Source of the DNA: Campylobacter concisus
GTDB lineage: Bacteria; Campylobacterota; Campylobacteria; Campylobacterales; Campylobacteraceae
Assembly (NCBI RefSeq): GCF_015229955.1
Contig: NZ_JAAKYZ010000005.1
Coordinates: 52,947 to 116,946, forward strand
DNA length: 64,000 nucleotides
Direction: 5' to 3'
Below are positions 33,780 through 43,511 of the stretch, one piece after another. The notes beneath the pieces are model-generated. The model searched no databases and was not told the DNA's origin. It worked only from the letters and a program-made list of their open reading frames with translations. A program made the position numbers and the translations under genes. Within the stretch, counting starts at the first letter, position 1. Every line of letters starts with the position of its first letter.

Positions 33780-35708
33780 CTAAAATAATAATCCATCATT
33801 TTCTTGATCTTGTATGATGTCATTTGCCGGTATATTTTGAGGTAGTGGTGAGTCGTTTGTGTAGTATTCGTCACTGCCGCCATAATAGCCTTTATAAACA
33901 CCGTCTGGCTGCTCAAATGCACGTCTTAAAGTAGGATAAAGCTTAATGTAGCCTTCCATAAATTTCTTAAACACAGGTGCGGCTGTTCTACCACCACCCT
34001 CAATCTTTTTCATAGGACTGTTGTCGTCATTTCCGTACCAGATTATCGCTTCGATGTCAGGCGAGTAGCCACAAAACCAAGCATCGATGTTATTGTTTGT
34101 TGTGCCGGTTTTGCCTGCTATTTGGATGCCATTTATTTTAGCGTTGCGTCCAGTGCCGTTATTTACGACATTTTGAAGAAGTGTCGTCATCAAAAATGCT
34201 TGTTCTGGTTTTAGCACTTGCTTTCTTTGTGGTTCATAATCCATCGAAGCCCCAAAGCTATTTTCTATATGCTTAATGAGCGTAGGCTCGACCACTTCGC
34301 CATCGTTTGGAAACATCGAGTAAAATTTCGCAAAGTCAAGTGGCGAAATCCCAAAACTTCCAAGTGCGATAGATAAATTTTCTGGGATATCGTTAAAGCC
34401 CATATCTGTAAGCTGTTTACGAACCGAGCTAAGACCAAGATCGTTTAGCAAATTTATGGTTGCGAGGTTACGCGACTGGGTTATGGCTGATTTTATAGTG
34501 ATATAGCCTTGAAAACCGCCGCTATAGTTCTTTGGCGTCCACTCTTTGCCATTTCCCATGTCAAATGTCCTGGCGATATCAGCCACTTGAGAAACGACTG
34601 AGTAGCCACTATCAAGTGCTATTTGATAGATAAATGGCTTAAAACTAGATCCTGGCTGACGCTTGCTTTGAGTGGCACGGTTATAGCTGCTTTTTGCGTA
34701 GTCGATACCGCCAATTAGTGCCAAAATTTGACCGCTTTGTGGATGAGTAACTACTATAGCTCCATTTAGGATTTCTGCATTTGCTTTTTTATCGCGTTTT
34801 AAAATTTCATTGTAGCCATAGACTAGAGCTTCTTGAGCGATCTTTTGGACATTTAGATCAACTGTGCTTTGTATCTTATAACCGCCAGTTTTTATATCGT
34901 CAAATTTCTTTGAAGCCTCTTTTATTATCTCATCGACTACGTAAGGGGCTTTATTTCTTGTGAGTGTGTCATCAAAGACCGCTGGCTCTTCAAGCACGCC
35001 CTTGCGGTACTCGTCCTCATTTATCCAGCCGATGTTATACATTCTCTCAAGCACTCTATTTGCACGGCTAAGTGATAGGTCAAGGTGCTTTGTAGGATCA
35101 TAAGTGCTTGGAGCTTTTGGCAAGCCAACTAGCATGGCAACTTCTTTTATGCTTAGCTCATTTAGCTCTTTTCTAAAATATCCCTCAGCTGCTGTTTTTA
35201 TGCCGTAGTAGCCATGTCCAAAATAGACGTGATTTAGGTATCTTTCTATGATATCTTCTTTGCTAAGCTCGCTTTCAAGCTTCATAGCAAGCACGATCTC
35301 TTTTATCTTTCTTGTAAATTTCTTCTCACGGCTTAGAGCCAAATTTTTAATGAGCTGTTGTGTTAGTGTTGAAGCTCCCTCGACTAGTTTTCTGGCCTTG
35401 ATATCTTTTATGGCAGCTCTTGCCATAGCTTCTACGTTTATGCCGCCGTGCTCAAAGTAGCTCGTATCCTCGATAGCCACGAGTGCTTCGATGACACGCG
35501 GCGGGATGTCGTTATATTTTACATAAATTCTATTTTCTTCAAAGATATTTGCGATGAGTTCGTTGTTTCTATCAAAAATTTGCGTTGTAAGCTTTGGTTT
35601 ATAATCAATAATAGCGTAAGCATCAAATCTAACTTGCGAATAAAAATATAAAAATGCTCCGCCAAGTGAAATGGCAACTATAAAGATAAATGCCAGGATA
35701 TATTTCAT
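33780..35708 (-). CDS. pbpA: Penicillin-binding protein 1A (bifunctional transglycosylase/transpeptidase)
   Basis: A 642-aa class A PBP. One N-terminal membrane anchor (about 5-25) leads to the GT51 transglycosylase domain (about 50-225), with EDTSYFEHGGINVEAMARA and EGASTLTQQLIKNLALSREK. The transpeptidase domain follows (about 290-600). Its SxxK motif is in RQPGSSFKPFIYQ, the SxN-type motif in TQSRNLATINLL, and the KTGT motif in IAGKTGTTNNNIDAWF. It builds and crosslinks peptidoglycan in the periplasm. Overlaps maf by 4 bases. Confidence 0.96.
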   Translation of the reverse strand: MKYILAFIFIVAISLGGAFLYFYSQVRFDAYAIIDYKPKLTTQIFDRNNELIANIFEENRIYVKYNDIPPRVIEALVAIEDTSYFEHGGINVEAMARAAIKDIKARKLVEGASTLTQQLIKNLALSREKKFTRKIKEIVLAMKLESELSKEDIIERYLNHVYFGHGYYGIKTAAEGYFRKELNELSIKEVAMLVGLPKAPSTYDPTKHLDLSLSRANRVLERMYNIGWINEDEYRKGVLEEPAVFDDTLTRNKAPYVVDEIIKEASKKFDDIKTGGYKIQSTVDLNVQKIAQEALVYGYNEILKRDKKANAEILNGAIVVTHPQSGQILALIGGIDYAKSSYNRATQSKRQPGSSFKPFIYQIALDSGYSVVSQVADIARTFDMGNGKEWTPKNYSGGFQGYITIKSAITQSRNLATINLLNDLGLSSVRKQLTDMGFNDIPENLSIALGSFGISPLDFAKFYSMFPNDGEVVEPTLIKHIENSFGASMDYEPQRKQVLKPEQAFLMTTLLQNVVNNGTGRNAKINGIQIAGKTGTTNNNIDAWFCGYSPDIEAIIWYGNDDNSPMKKIEGGGRTAAPVFKKFMEGYIKLYPTLRRAFEQPDGVYKGYYGGSDEYYTNDSPLPQNIPANDIIQDQENDGLLF

Positions 35709-36247
35709 AAAAATGCCTTTAATATTTTTAAATTTAGCCCCATGGCTGTGCTGGTCTCACCGTGCTGGGAGATGATATATTTTTTATTAAAATTTTCTAT
35801 CGTCATGGCTCCAGCCTTGCCTTGCCACTCATTATTTTTTATGTATTCATTAAGGTCATGCTCGTCAAATTTTTTAAATTTATACATAGTTTTACTTACG
35901 TTTATAAGCTCAAATTCACCTAAAAATATCATCGCCGTATAGACGCTGCATTCGTTGCCACTTTGTAAATTTAGCATGGCAATCGCTTCTTTTTCATCCT
36001 TTGCTTTACCTAAAATTTTATCTCCACACGCTACACAGCTATCTGCAAAGAGTAAATTTTTAAGAGCTATATTTTCTTTTAAAAATTGCTCTTTTTTGGC
36101 TTTTACGACGTTTTGGACATAAATTTCAGGCTTTACTTTTTTTTCTATCTTGCTCTCGTCAAACTGGAAAGAAATTTGAGTGAAATTTATGCCAGCATCT
36201 TTTAATAAATTTGCCCTTGTTGGCGAGCTTGAAGCGAGTGTTATCAT
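35705..36247 (-). CDS. maf: Maf-like nucleotide pyrophosphatase
   Basis: A 180-aa Maf/Ham1-fold protein that hydrolyses non-canonical or excess nucleoside triphosphates. LASSSPTRANLLKDAGINF at the N-terminus and LLFADSCVACGDKILGKAKD are the family signatures; a usual Asp-Thr-Val is here DSC. Slightly shorter than E. coli YhdE. It overlaps pbpA and the upstream membrane gene by 4 bases each. Confidence 0.9.
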   Translation of the reverse strand: MITLASSSPTRANLLKDAGINFTQISFQFDESKIEKKVKPEIYVQNVVKAKKEQFLKENIALKNLLFADSCVACGDKILGKAKDEKEAIAMLNLQSGNECSVYTAMIFLGEFELINVSKTMYKFKKFDEHDLNEYIKNNEWQGKAGAMTIENFNKKYIISQHGETSTAMGLNLKILKAFL

Positions 36248-36744
36248 AAAAACACCTTATAGCTTATGCCAAGATAAATGGCTGCTAGCGAAGCTAATAA
36301 ATTTAGCGGTGTGAAGTAATAAATTATAACGATCAAACTCTCATTTAGCTCGATCATTTCATGCGATCTTAGTGCTTTTAAGGCCTTTTTATATCTATAA
36401 AATATATAACTTAAATTTAATAACAAAAATAGTTCTATTGCGCATTTTGTTGCCACCATCGCACTTGCCATAGGATTTGTCAAATTTGCATCATAAAATC
36501 CAAAAATTATAACCACACTTGTCGCTATCACGCAAAGGATTAGTATGAAAATCGCAATGCCAAAGCGTCTTATAATGTGAAGTAAGATGTGGTAGCGTTC
36601 CTTATCTTCAAATTTATTTTTTATAAAGTAGCTTCCAACAAGCACAAGACCGGCTTGTAGCCCCACAAAAAGAGCTACAAAGCATACATGCAAAAATAGT
36701 ACTACTTGGTCAAATTTTATAAAAGCTATATCGTAATGACTCAT
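36244..36744 (-). CDS. Four-helix membrane protein, unknown
   Basis: A 166-aa hydrophobic protein with four predicted membrane helices (about 13-37, 58-80, 92-112 and 140-163) and histidines near the first (FLHVCFVAL) and second helix (HIIRRFG). The layout vaguely recalls CopD/DUF2269-type heme or copper membrane proteins, but I cannot assign it. It lies between alaS and maf with 4-base overlaps on both sides. I do not recall a gene at this place in C. jejuni. Confidence 0.65.
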   Translation of the reverse strand: MSHYDIAFIKFDQVVLFLHVCFVALFVGLQAGLVLVGSYFIKNKFEDKERYHILLHIIRRFGIAIFILILCVIATSVVIIFGFYDANLTNPMASAMVATKCAIELFLLLNLSYIFYRYKKALKALRSHEMIELNESLIVIIYYFTPLNLLASLAAIYLGISYKVFL

Positions 36745-39299
36745 TTTTCTAAGGCTTGCCTTGCGTACTCAAGTGAGTCTTTTATCGCATCTTCTATCAT
36801 TGATGCATCTTTGCCACCGGCTGTTGCAAAGTCATCTTTGCCACCGCCATTGCCACCTAGGATTTGCGCTGCAAATTTTACCCAAGCGCCTGCCTTTAAA
36901 GGAGCGTTTTTAACGCCAGCTGCAAGAGAAATTTTGCCACTCTCATCGGCTTGGATTAGCAAAATAGCAGCACTTTCATGCTCATTTTTAAACTCATCTA
37001 TCAAAGTTTTTATATCTCCACCATCTACGCTTGTGACGCAAAGCTTGGTTTTATTTATGTCTAAATAGACTAGCTCATGAGAATTTTTAGCATTTTTTAG
37101 TTTATCTTTTAAAACTCTTAATTCATTTTTTAGCTTTTTGACCGCATTTAGTGGCTCGGCACTCTTTAGCTCATCTTTTAGCTCATCAATCTCAGCTCTA
37201 AATGATTTTGCTAAATTTAGCGCAGCTCTTGAGCAAACAGCCTCGATACGCCTAACGCCAGCACTTACGCCACTCTCTTTTGTGATGAAAAACGATCCGA
37301 TCTCATCTATATTTTTTACATGTGTGCCACCACAAAGCTCTTTGCTGACGTCGCCAAAGCTAACGACTCTTACATTATCAGCGTATTTTTCATTAAATAG
37401 TGCGATAGCTCCACTATTTTTAGCATCTTCAAGTTTCATAAGTTCTGTTTTTGAGTTAGCACCATTTAGTATCCACTCATTTACTAAATTTTCAACCTTT
37501 GAAATTTCTTCGCTAGTAAGTGCTTTTGGATGAGAGAAGTCAAACCTTAGCCTATCTGCTTCTACACTTGAGCCAGCTTGAGCGATATGCGTGCCAAGCA
37601 CGTTTCTAAGGGCTGCATGAAGTAAGTGTGTGGCGCTGTGGTGACGTGCGATCTGGGCTCTATCACTGCCCACTTCAAGCTCTACTTCATCACCAACTTT
37701 TAGCGCTGCATTAGTTTTTACTAAAGATAAATTTAGTCCATGAAATTTTTGCGTATCAAGAACATTTGCTTTGCCTACTATCTTACCGCTATCACCGCAC
37801 TGACCGCCACTTTGAGCATAAAATGGAGTGACATCAAACATCACCCAGCCCTCTTTGCCAGCATCTAAGCTATCTACATTTTTAAATTCTTCATCAAGCA
37901 GAGCTAAAATTTTACTTTTACTTTTAAGCTCTTCATAGCCTATAAATTTATTCTCGCCAAATTTCTCAAGTAGCTCTTTAAAATCGCCCTTCGCACTCTT
38001 ATCGCCACTGCCTTTCCAAGCAGCTTTTGCACGTGCTTTTTGCTCGCTCATAAGCTCATCAAACCTTGCCTCATCGACTTTTAAGCCTTTTTCTCTAAGC
38101 ATATCAGCTGTTAGGTCAAGTGGGAAGCCAAATGTGTCATAGAGCTTAAACGCAGCCTCTCCGCTAAAAATTTCTTTTGTATTTTTAAGCTCGCTCTCAA
38201 ATAACTCTAAACCACTAGCGATTGTCGCCAAAAATCTCTCTTCTTCAAGCTTGATCTGCTCTTTTACGGCCGCTTTTTTCTCATTTAGGTATGTGTAGTG
38301 CTCGCCCATTAGCTCGCAAACTTTATCAACAAGCTTATACATAAATGGCTCTTTTATGCCTAGCAAGTATCCATGGCGGATCGCACGGCGTAAGATGCGG
38401 CGAAGCACGTAGCCACGGCCTTCTTTGTCAAATGTCGTACCTTGAGCTAGCAAAAATGTGACCGAGCGGATGTGATCGCTTATGACACGGTAGCTAGCGC
38501 CACTTTCATAGACGTACGGCTTGCCACAAAGCTTTGCTACTTCGTTAATTAATGGCATAAAAAGTGTGCTGTCGTAGTTGCTAAATTTACCTTGCAAGAT
38601 AGCAGTAACGCGCTCAAGTCCCATGCCAGTATCTATGCTTGGTTTTGGTAGTGGGCTTAGTTTGCCATCGGCGCTTCTTTCATACTGCATGAAAACAAGA
38701 TTCCAGATCTCTAAAAATCTATCGCCATCGCCGCCCATGTAATCTTCAGGCGTATTAAAGTGTTCAGCCCCTTGATCGTAAAAAATTTCACTGCAAGGGC
38801 CACATGGTCCAGTATCGCCCATTTGCCAGAAGTTATCATGATCGCCAAAGCGGTAAATTCTCTCTTTTGCGATGTGAGTACTCCAAATTTCAAACGCCTC
38901 ATCATCGCTTTCATGAACGGTTACATAAAGTTTGTCTTTTGGCAGTTTTAGTACTTCTGTTACAAATTCCCAAGCGTAAGCGATCGCCTCTTTTTTGAAG
39001 TATTCGCCAAAGCTAAAGTTGCCAAGCATCTCAAAAAATGTGTGGTGGCGCGCTGTGTAGCCAACGTTATCAAGATCGTTGTGCTTACCTCCAGCTCTTA
39101 TGCAGGTCTGACAGCTAGTGCGAATAGGTGGTGTTGGGCGCGGCACTTCGCCTGTGAAAATGCTCTTAAATGGAACCATGCCAGCGTTTGTGAAAAGTAG
39201 TGTTGCATCGTTTGGCACGAGTGGTGCTGAAGCTACTACTTCGTGACCTTTTGATTTAAAAAAATCAAGATATGCCTTTCTTATATCTAAATTTTGCAT
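36741..39299 (-). CDS. alaS: Alanyl-tRNA synthetase
   Basis: An 852-aa class II synthetase. The catalytic domain (about 1-440) includes [38 protein letters not shown] and [13 protein letters not shown]. The editing domain has [19 protein letters not shown] and the zinc-binding [13 protein letters not shown]. The C-terminal C-Ala domain ends with [17 protein letters not shown]. Full length. It heads a five-gene operon with membrane protein, maf, pbpA and comEA-like genes. Confidence 0.97.
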   Translation of the reverse strand: MQNLDIRKAYLDFFKSKGHEVVASAPLVPNDATLLFTNAGMVPFKSIFTGEVPRPTPPIRTSCQTCIRAGGKHNDLDNVGYTARHHTFFEMLGNFSFGEYFKKEAIAYAWEFVTEVLKLPKDKLYVTVHESDDEAFEIWSTHIAKERIYRFGDHDNFWQMGDTGPCGPCSEIFYDQGAEHFNTPEDYMGGDGDRFLEIWNLVFMQYERSADGKLSPLPKPSIDTGMGLERVTAILQGKFSNYDSTLFMPLINEVAKLCGKPYVYESGASYRVISDHIRSVTFLLAQGTTFDKEGRGYVLRRILRRAIRHGYLLGIKEPFMYKLVDKVCELMGEHYTYLNEKKAAVKEQIKLEEERFLATIASGLELFESELKNTKEIFSGEAAFKLYDTFGFPLDLTADMLREKGLKVDEARFDELMSEQKARAKAAWKGSGDKSAKGDFKELLEKFGENKFIGYEELKSKSKILALLDEEFKNVDSLDAGKEGWVMFDVTPFYAQSGGQCGDSGKIVGKANVLDTQKFHGLNLSLVKTNAALKVGDEVELEVGSDRAQIARHHSATHLLHAALRNVLGTHIAQAGSSVEADRLRFDFSHPKALTSEEISKVENLVNEWILNGANSKTELMKLEDAKNSGAIALFNEKYADNVRVVSFGDVSKELCGGTHVKNIDEIGSFFITKESGVSAGVRRIEAVCSRAALNLAKSFRAEIDELKDELKSAEPLNAVKKLKNELRVLKDKLKNAKNSHELVYLDINKTKLCVTSVDGGDIKTLIDEFKNEHESAAILLIQADESGKISLAAGVKNAPLKAGAWVKFAAQILGGNGGGKDDFATAGGKDASMIEDAIKDSLEYARQALEK

Positions 39300-39466
39300 T
39301 TTTATCCTCGTTAGTTTTAAATTTTGCTCGATTTTAGCTAAAAATCGTTTGTAAATTTATAAAAAAATACAAAATTAATTTTTGCTTAATATATTTTATA
39401 AATTTATTTGTTTAAAAGCGATTTGCAATTAAAATAGCCTAAAAATTTATGACTAAAAGGTCTTTA

Positions 39467-40336
39467 GTGAAACTCAGAATTGGCATTGTTGGATACAATC
39501 TAGTTGGCAAGCAGCACTATATGGAGCTGAGGCGTTCTGACAAATTTGAAGTTTGTGGAGTTTTTGATAAAGAAAATAGAGATGATGCTTGCAGAGCTCC
39601 GTTTTTTGATGAGTTTAAAAAATTTATAGAAGTAGCCCAGCCACAAGCTGTCGTACTTTGTCTGCCTCAACATGAGATCGTAGAGGCCTTTTGTCAGTGT
39701 GCAAAATATTGCCAAAATATCTTGATTTCAAGGCCAATATTTAAAAGTGTAAGCGAGCTAAAAGAGATAAAATATGCTTCAGTGGTAAATAAAGTAAGAG
39801 TTTGCACCGGCGTTGATGAGCGCTTTAATCCGACCATCGTTTCATTAAAAAAGGCACTTTTAAAAGAAGAAGAAATTTATAGCATTTCAATTGCGCATTT
39901 TAAACCACTTTGCGAAGGAAATATTATAAACGAGCTTTCACTTTGCGATATAGACCTTGCGAAAAATTTAGTAGATAGTGAAATTTGTAGCTTTTTTTAT
40001 ACTCAAGCAAATAAAACAAATACCAAAATATGCGACAATGTTGGAATAAACATTAAAATGAAAAATCAAATTTTGGTGAGTATTACTGATTCTTTTTGTG
40101 GCTCTTTAGAGCGTTTTAAAATAGAAGTAAATGCCAAAGAGGGTGTTTATTTTGGCGATCTTATCGATTATAAGCTTCATAGGGTTAATGAAAATGGGCA
40201 GATGAATTTAAAAACTGATCCCATAAATAATGAGATAAAAGCTCAATACGATGCCTTTTATGATCTTTGCCAAAGCGGCGAAAGTAGCGAGCTTTCAAGC
40301 ATCGATGATGCAATAAAAATCAAAGAGCTATTTTGA
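39467..40336 (+). CDS. Gfo/Idh/MocA-like oxidoreductase
   Basis: A protein of about 289 aa with an N-terminal Rossmann segment, LRIGIVGYNLVGKQHYMEL. CTGVDERFNPTIVSLKKAL is typical of the family's domain junction. The catalytic EKP motif is not preserved; ISRPIF occupies that site, so activity is uncertain. I favour GTG at 39467 because AAAAGG lies 8 bases upstream; an in-frame ATG at 39449 lacks a ribosome site. It is coupled to hemH, as in C. jejuni (Cj0504c/Cj0503c, remembered). The 150 bases upstream are AT-rich and empty. Confidence 0.75.
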   Translation: MKLRIGIVGYNLVGKQHYMELRRSDKFEVCGVFDKENRDDACRAPFFDEFKKFIEVAQPQAVVLCLPQHEIVEAFCQCAKYCQNILISRPIFKSVSELKEIKYASVVNKVRVCTGVDERFNPTIVSLKKALLKEEEIYSISIAHFKPLCEGNIINELSLCDIDLAKNLVDSEICSFFYTQANKTNTKICDNVGINIKMKNQILVSITDSFCGSLERFKIEVNAKEGVYFGDLIDYKLHRVNENGQMNLKTDPINNEIKAQYDAFYDLCQSGESSELSSIDDAIKIKELF

Positions 40337-41289
40337 TGAAAAGGGCACTTTTGCTTTTGAATATGGGTGGGGCAAATAGCCTTGCTGATGTAGAAATTTT
40401 TCTAAAAAATATGTTTAACGACCCGTATATTTTGGGTATAAAGAATAAATTTTTAAGAAAATTTGTAGCATTTATGATTACAAAAGGTAGACTAAAAACG
40501 GCTAAGCATAACTACGAACAAATAGGTGGCAAATCACCTATTTGTGAGCTTACAGCTAAGCTTTGCGATAAAATTTCAAGCTTACAAAATGAGTTTGATG
40601 CAGTTGATTTTGCAATGAACTATACTTCACCATTTGCAAAAGATGTGCTTAAAAAATACGAAAATTTTGATGAGATAGTGCTTTTGCCACTTTATCCTCA
40701 TCATTCACAAACTACAATAACTTCGAGTTTAGATGATTTTAAAAAAGCAAAAGATGAGCTAGAGATAAAGGCTAAAATTTTGCTTTGCGGACCATTTTAT
40801 GATGATGAAATTTACAACAAAATCATAATCTCGCATATAAACGAAGCCATAAATAATATAGATGTAAGCGATGTGGAGCTTATCTTTTCGGCTCATTCGT
40901 TGCCTCAAAAGATTATCGATAAAGGTGATGTCTACGAAAAGCACATAAATGAGCATGTGCAAATTTTAAGCAAAATGATAAAAGATAGCGGATTAAACTT
41001 CAAAGAGATAAATTTAGCCTACCAATCGCGCCTTGGCCCTGTAAAATGGCTAGAGCCCTCACTAAATGAAATTTTGGCAAAATGTAAGAGTAAAAAGGCT
41101 CTTATCTATCCGCTCTCTTTTTGCATAGATAACTCTGAGACCATTTTTGAGCTAGTTATTGAATATGCAAAGATTGCAAAAGAGCTAAATTTTAGCTTCT
41201 ACAAGGTTGTTTGGTGCCCAAATTTTAGTGATGAGTTTGCTAGTTTTATCTTACAAAAAGCAAAAACAGCCAAAGAGATTAACTTTTAG
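40336..41289 (+). CDS. hemH: Ferrochelatase
   Basis: A 317-aa enzyme that inserts ferrous iron into protoporphyrin IX at the inner face of the membrane. LLLNMGGANSLADVEIFL at the N-terminus, the catalytic histidine in FSAHSLPQKIIDKGDVY (about 185-201), GPVKWLEPSL and the conserved FCIDNSETIFEL are all present. The ATG at 40336 shares a base with the upstream stop; a TTG three bases earlier is less likely. The stop codon lies inside a sigma-54 promoter for the next gene. Confidence 0.94.
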   Translation: MKRALLLLNMGGANSLADVEIFLKNMFNDPYILGIKNKFLRKFVAFMITKGRLKTAKHNYEQIGGKSPICELTAKLCDKISSLQNEFDAVDFAMNYTSPFAKDVLKKYENFDEIVLLPLYPHHSQTTITSSLDDFKKAKDELEIKAKILLCGPFYDDEIYNKIIISHINEAINNIDVSDVELIFSAHSLPQKIIDKGDVYEKHINEHVQILSKMIKDSGLNFKEINLAYQSRLGPVKWLEPSLNEILAKCKSKKALIYPLSFCIDNSETIFELVIEYAKIAKELNFSFYKVVWCPNFSDEFASFILQKAKTAKEINF

Positions 41290-41305
41290 GAATAAATCTT
41301 GCTTA
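41287..41305 (+). promoter_or_regulatory. Sigma-54 (RpoN) promoter overlapping the hemH stop
   Basis: TAGGAATAAATCTTGCTTA has GG (41289-41290) and GC (41301-41302) exactly 10 bases apart, with GGAA and TTGCTT matching the Campylobacter consensus. Transcription would start near 41313, about 25 bases before the ATG of the 153-aa gene. Confidence 0.8.
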
Positions 41306-41338
41306 TGAAATATATCTCAATACAGTAAAAGGAGATAT

Positions 41339-41800
41339 ATGAAGGTACAAAATAACGACATAATCGATTATTTATTGCAATCAGGCTCAAGCAAAACTAA
41401 AGATAAAAAAAATAGTTTTGATGAAATTTTAAACCTTGCTATGGATAAAATCGCAAGCGATGCAAAAATTTCAGATAAGATTGAACAGTTTAAAAAAAGG
41501 CTTACTGAAATCGGTGCAGTTGGTTTTATAAGTGAGCTAAATTCTAACAAGATAGAAGAGAAAATAGCCCAAAAGAAAAAGGAGCTAACAGAACTTCTAG
41601 GCATAGATGATCCCGCAAAAACACAGGATCAAAAAAATGAGTTGCTTAAAATAATGGATAAAATTTTAAGTGATTATCGCAAAGAGCTAAATGTAGCACT
41701 TGCTAATCAAGCTCTGCTAGAGAAGCAAAAAAATCTTAATAGTAAGAGTAGTAGCTCGGTTAATTTAAGTTCTGTTTTAAACGAACTAGGACTTGCTTAA
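41339..41800 (+). CDS. Unknown helical protein, probable RpoN-regulon member
   Basis: A 153-aa soluble, charged, mainly helical protein. The N-terminus NDIIDYLLQSGSSKTKDKK has no signal peptide. Coiled-coil-prone stretches are KIEEKIAQKKKELTELL and ILSDYRKELNVALANQALLE, and the tail is serine-rich (LNSKSSSSVNLSSVLNELG). It has its own RBS (AAAAGGAGAT). The sigma-54 promoter suggests a flagellar or flagellum-coregulated role, possibly a chaperone, regulator or exported factor. No family is recognised. Confidence 0.72.
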   Translation: MKVQNNDIIDYLLQSGSSKTKDKKNSFDEILNLAMDKIASDAKISDKIEQFKKRLTEIGAVGFISELNSNKIEEKIAQKKKELTELLGIDDPAKTQDQKNELLKIMDKILSDYRKELNVALANQALLEKQKNLNSKSSSSVNLSSVLNELGLA

Positions 41801-41828
41801 AATTTATATAAAAGATATTTAGACCTAT

Positions 41829-41868
41829 ATAACTTTGCCAAAAATCTATATTTTTACGGCAAAGTTAT
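41829..41868. terminator. Bidirectional hairpin between convergent genes
   Basis: An 11-bp perfect stem ATAACTTTGCC/GGCAAAGTTAT (41829-41839 with 41858-41868). It lies between the 153-aa gene and pgpA and overlaps the pgpA stop. Confidence 0.65.
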
Positions 41869-42321
41869 GCCAAATTTTATAGCAGCCCCGTATATTATTG
41901 CGCTAATTATTCCAGCAAAAAAGCCAGCTACCATATCATCGCCCATTACGCCAAGGCCACCTTTTACATTGCGGTCGATCCTGCCTATTATCGAAGGCTT
42001 TTTAATATCAAGCATTCTAAAAAGCACAAGTGAGAGTATTAGCTGAGAGATCGTAGCTCCGCTAATGGCAATAGCAAGCCAAACTCCAGCAACTTCGTCT
42101 ATAACTATAAAACTTTCGTCGTGAGAATTTACCTTTTTTTCAAAATCATCTATAACGCTAATGCTTATCAAAAATAGCAAAATGCTAGCTAGAAAAAGTG
42201 TGGTTGATGATAAAAAATAAAGCACAAAATAAGCTACCACAGCGCCAGCAATAGAGCCCCAAGTGCCAGGCGCTTTTGGCAAAAGTCCAAATCCAAAAAA
42301 AGTTAAAAATAGTTTTTGCAT
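41854..42321 (-). CDS. pgpA: Phosphatidylglycerophosphatase A
   Basis: A 155-aa membrane enzyme that dephosphorylates phosphatidylglycerophosphate in phosphatidylglycerol synthesis. LLPKAPGTWGSIAGAVVA near the N-terminus, DEVAGVWLAIAI, and VKGGLGVMGDDMVAGFFAG near the C-terminus are PgpA signatures. It is the last gene of the ispDF-regulator-sat-pgpA operon. Confidence 0.93.
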   Translation of the reverse strand: MQKLFLTFFGFGLLPKAPGTWGSIAGAVVAYFVLYFLSSTTLFLASILLFLISISVIDDFEKKVNSHDESFIVIDEVAGVWLAIAISGATISQLILSLVLFRMLDIKKPSIIGRIDRNVKGGLGVMGDDMVAGFFAGIISAIIYGAAIKFGITLP

Positions 42322-42329
42322 AAATTTCC

Positions 42330-43511
42330 TTAAGTCATCGATGATGTTTGATAAAGCTTCATAAGCTCTTCGTAAAAGTCGCGGTCAGTTTTGTTTTCAA
42401 GCAGTCCTGAATTTACAAAAAGATCATCACAAAGCTTTTGCACGTCTTTGAAGCGATTTGTAAAGAGTTTGCTTAAAACCAGTGCAGAAATTTCTGGCCT
42501 CACAAGAATGGCTGGTGGCATAATGCCGTTAAATAGCAGCTCTTTGATAACATCTGGATGATATTTGATCTGATGATGTTGTCCGTGCGGGCAACTTTTG
42601 GTGCTAACTAGTGTCTTGCATTTGTTGCAATAAACTAGCTCTGGCAGTACGATTACCTCTAAATTTAGGTCGTTTTTATAAATATCAAGAATCGTATGAG
42701 CTTCATTGTGATCAAAAAACATTCCAATTCCTGAGTGGTTTTGTCCGATGACTAGCTTATTTGCTCCAAATCTTGAAGCAGCGATGCACTCAAGTGTTGG
42801 GTTTGCATGTGAGCTAAAAAGAGTCGTATTTTTTAGAGCAAAGACAAAGACCTTTTTTGCCGGCAAATAATTTTGTATAAAATAATCTAACACTTGCTTT
42901 CTAATCTCGTAATCAACGTGCTTTTCTTCACGTGTTCGTATTAGAAAAATGATTACTAAATCAGCCTTGTCAATAGTCATTCTAACAAGACGCTCGTGAG
43001 CTCTATTAAATGGATCAGCCGTTAAAAAGACCGCCGTTATCTTTTTAGCGCCATCTTCTTTTATTAGATCATTTAGTGCATTTTTGCTTATTTGCATACT
43101 TTCATCATAAAGCTCAAATTCGCCACTAATGCTGTATTTACCCAAGTTTAGCTCTTTATCATTGCTGGCTTCATTTGCTAAAAATATATTTTTAGCTCTC
43201 ATGCTCTCGTCAAATTTAAAGACCTTAGCAACATTGATGTGTCCAACGATCTTACCATCAAGACTTAGATTTACCTTTTGTCCAGGAGTAAGCTTGCTAG
43301 CAATATTTTGATTTAGCTCGCCAAATGGAGCAAATCCAAAAGAATACGGCATCGGCTCGCCATTAAAATAGCCTTTTTTGCTCACCTCTTTTATCTGTTC
43401 ATCGTCCATCAACGAGTCGTAATTTGAGAGAATTTTATTTTTTATTAGCTCCAAAGCACCAAAAACTTCGGTATTTATAGAAATTTCACTATTTTTTCTT
43501 GCTGACGTCAT
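42330..43511 (-). CDS. sat: Sulfate adenylyltransferase (ATP sulfurylase) family protein
   Basis: About 393 aa. An N-terminal PUA-like domain (about 1-155) precedes the nucleotidyltransferase core. LTADPFNRAHERLVRMTIDK corresponds to the ATP-binding RNPxHxxH segment, with some change. ALKNTTLFSSHANPTLECIA, FGANKLVIGQNHSGIG and the Cys-rich knuckle YCNKCKTLVSTKSCPHGQHH follow. ATG 43511 is preferred over a TTG at 43553. Sulfate activation genes cysD, cysN, cysC or cysH are not nearby, so its role is open. C. jejuni has the same gene in the same order (Cj1609, remembered). Confidence 0.85.
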   Translation of the reverse strand: MTSARKNSEISINTEVFGALELIKNKILSNYDSLMDDEQIKEVSKKGYFNGEPMPYSFGFAPFGELNQNIASKLTPGQKVNLSLDGKIVGHINVAKVFKFDESMRAKNIFLANEASNDKELNLGKYSISGEFELYDESMQISKNALNDLIKEDGAKKITAVFLTADPFNRAHERLVRMTIDKADLVIIFLIRTREEKHVDYEIRKQVLDYFIQNYLPAKKVFVFALKNTTLFSSHANPTLECIAASRFGANKLVIGQNHSGIGMFFDHNEAHTILDIYKNDLNLEVIVLPELVYCNKCKTLVSTKSCPHGQHHQIKYHPDVIKELLFNGIMPPAILVRPEISALVLSKLFTNRFKDVQKLCDDLFVNSGLLENKTDRDFYEELMKLYQTSSMT

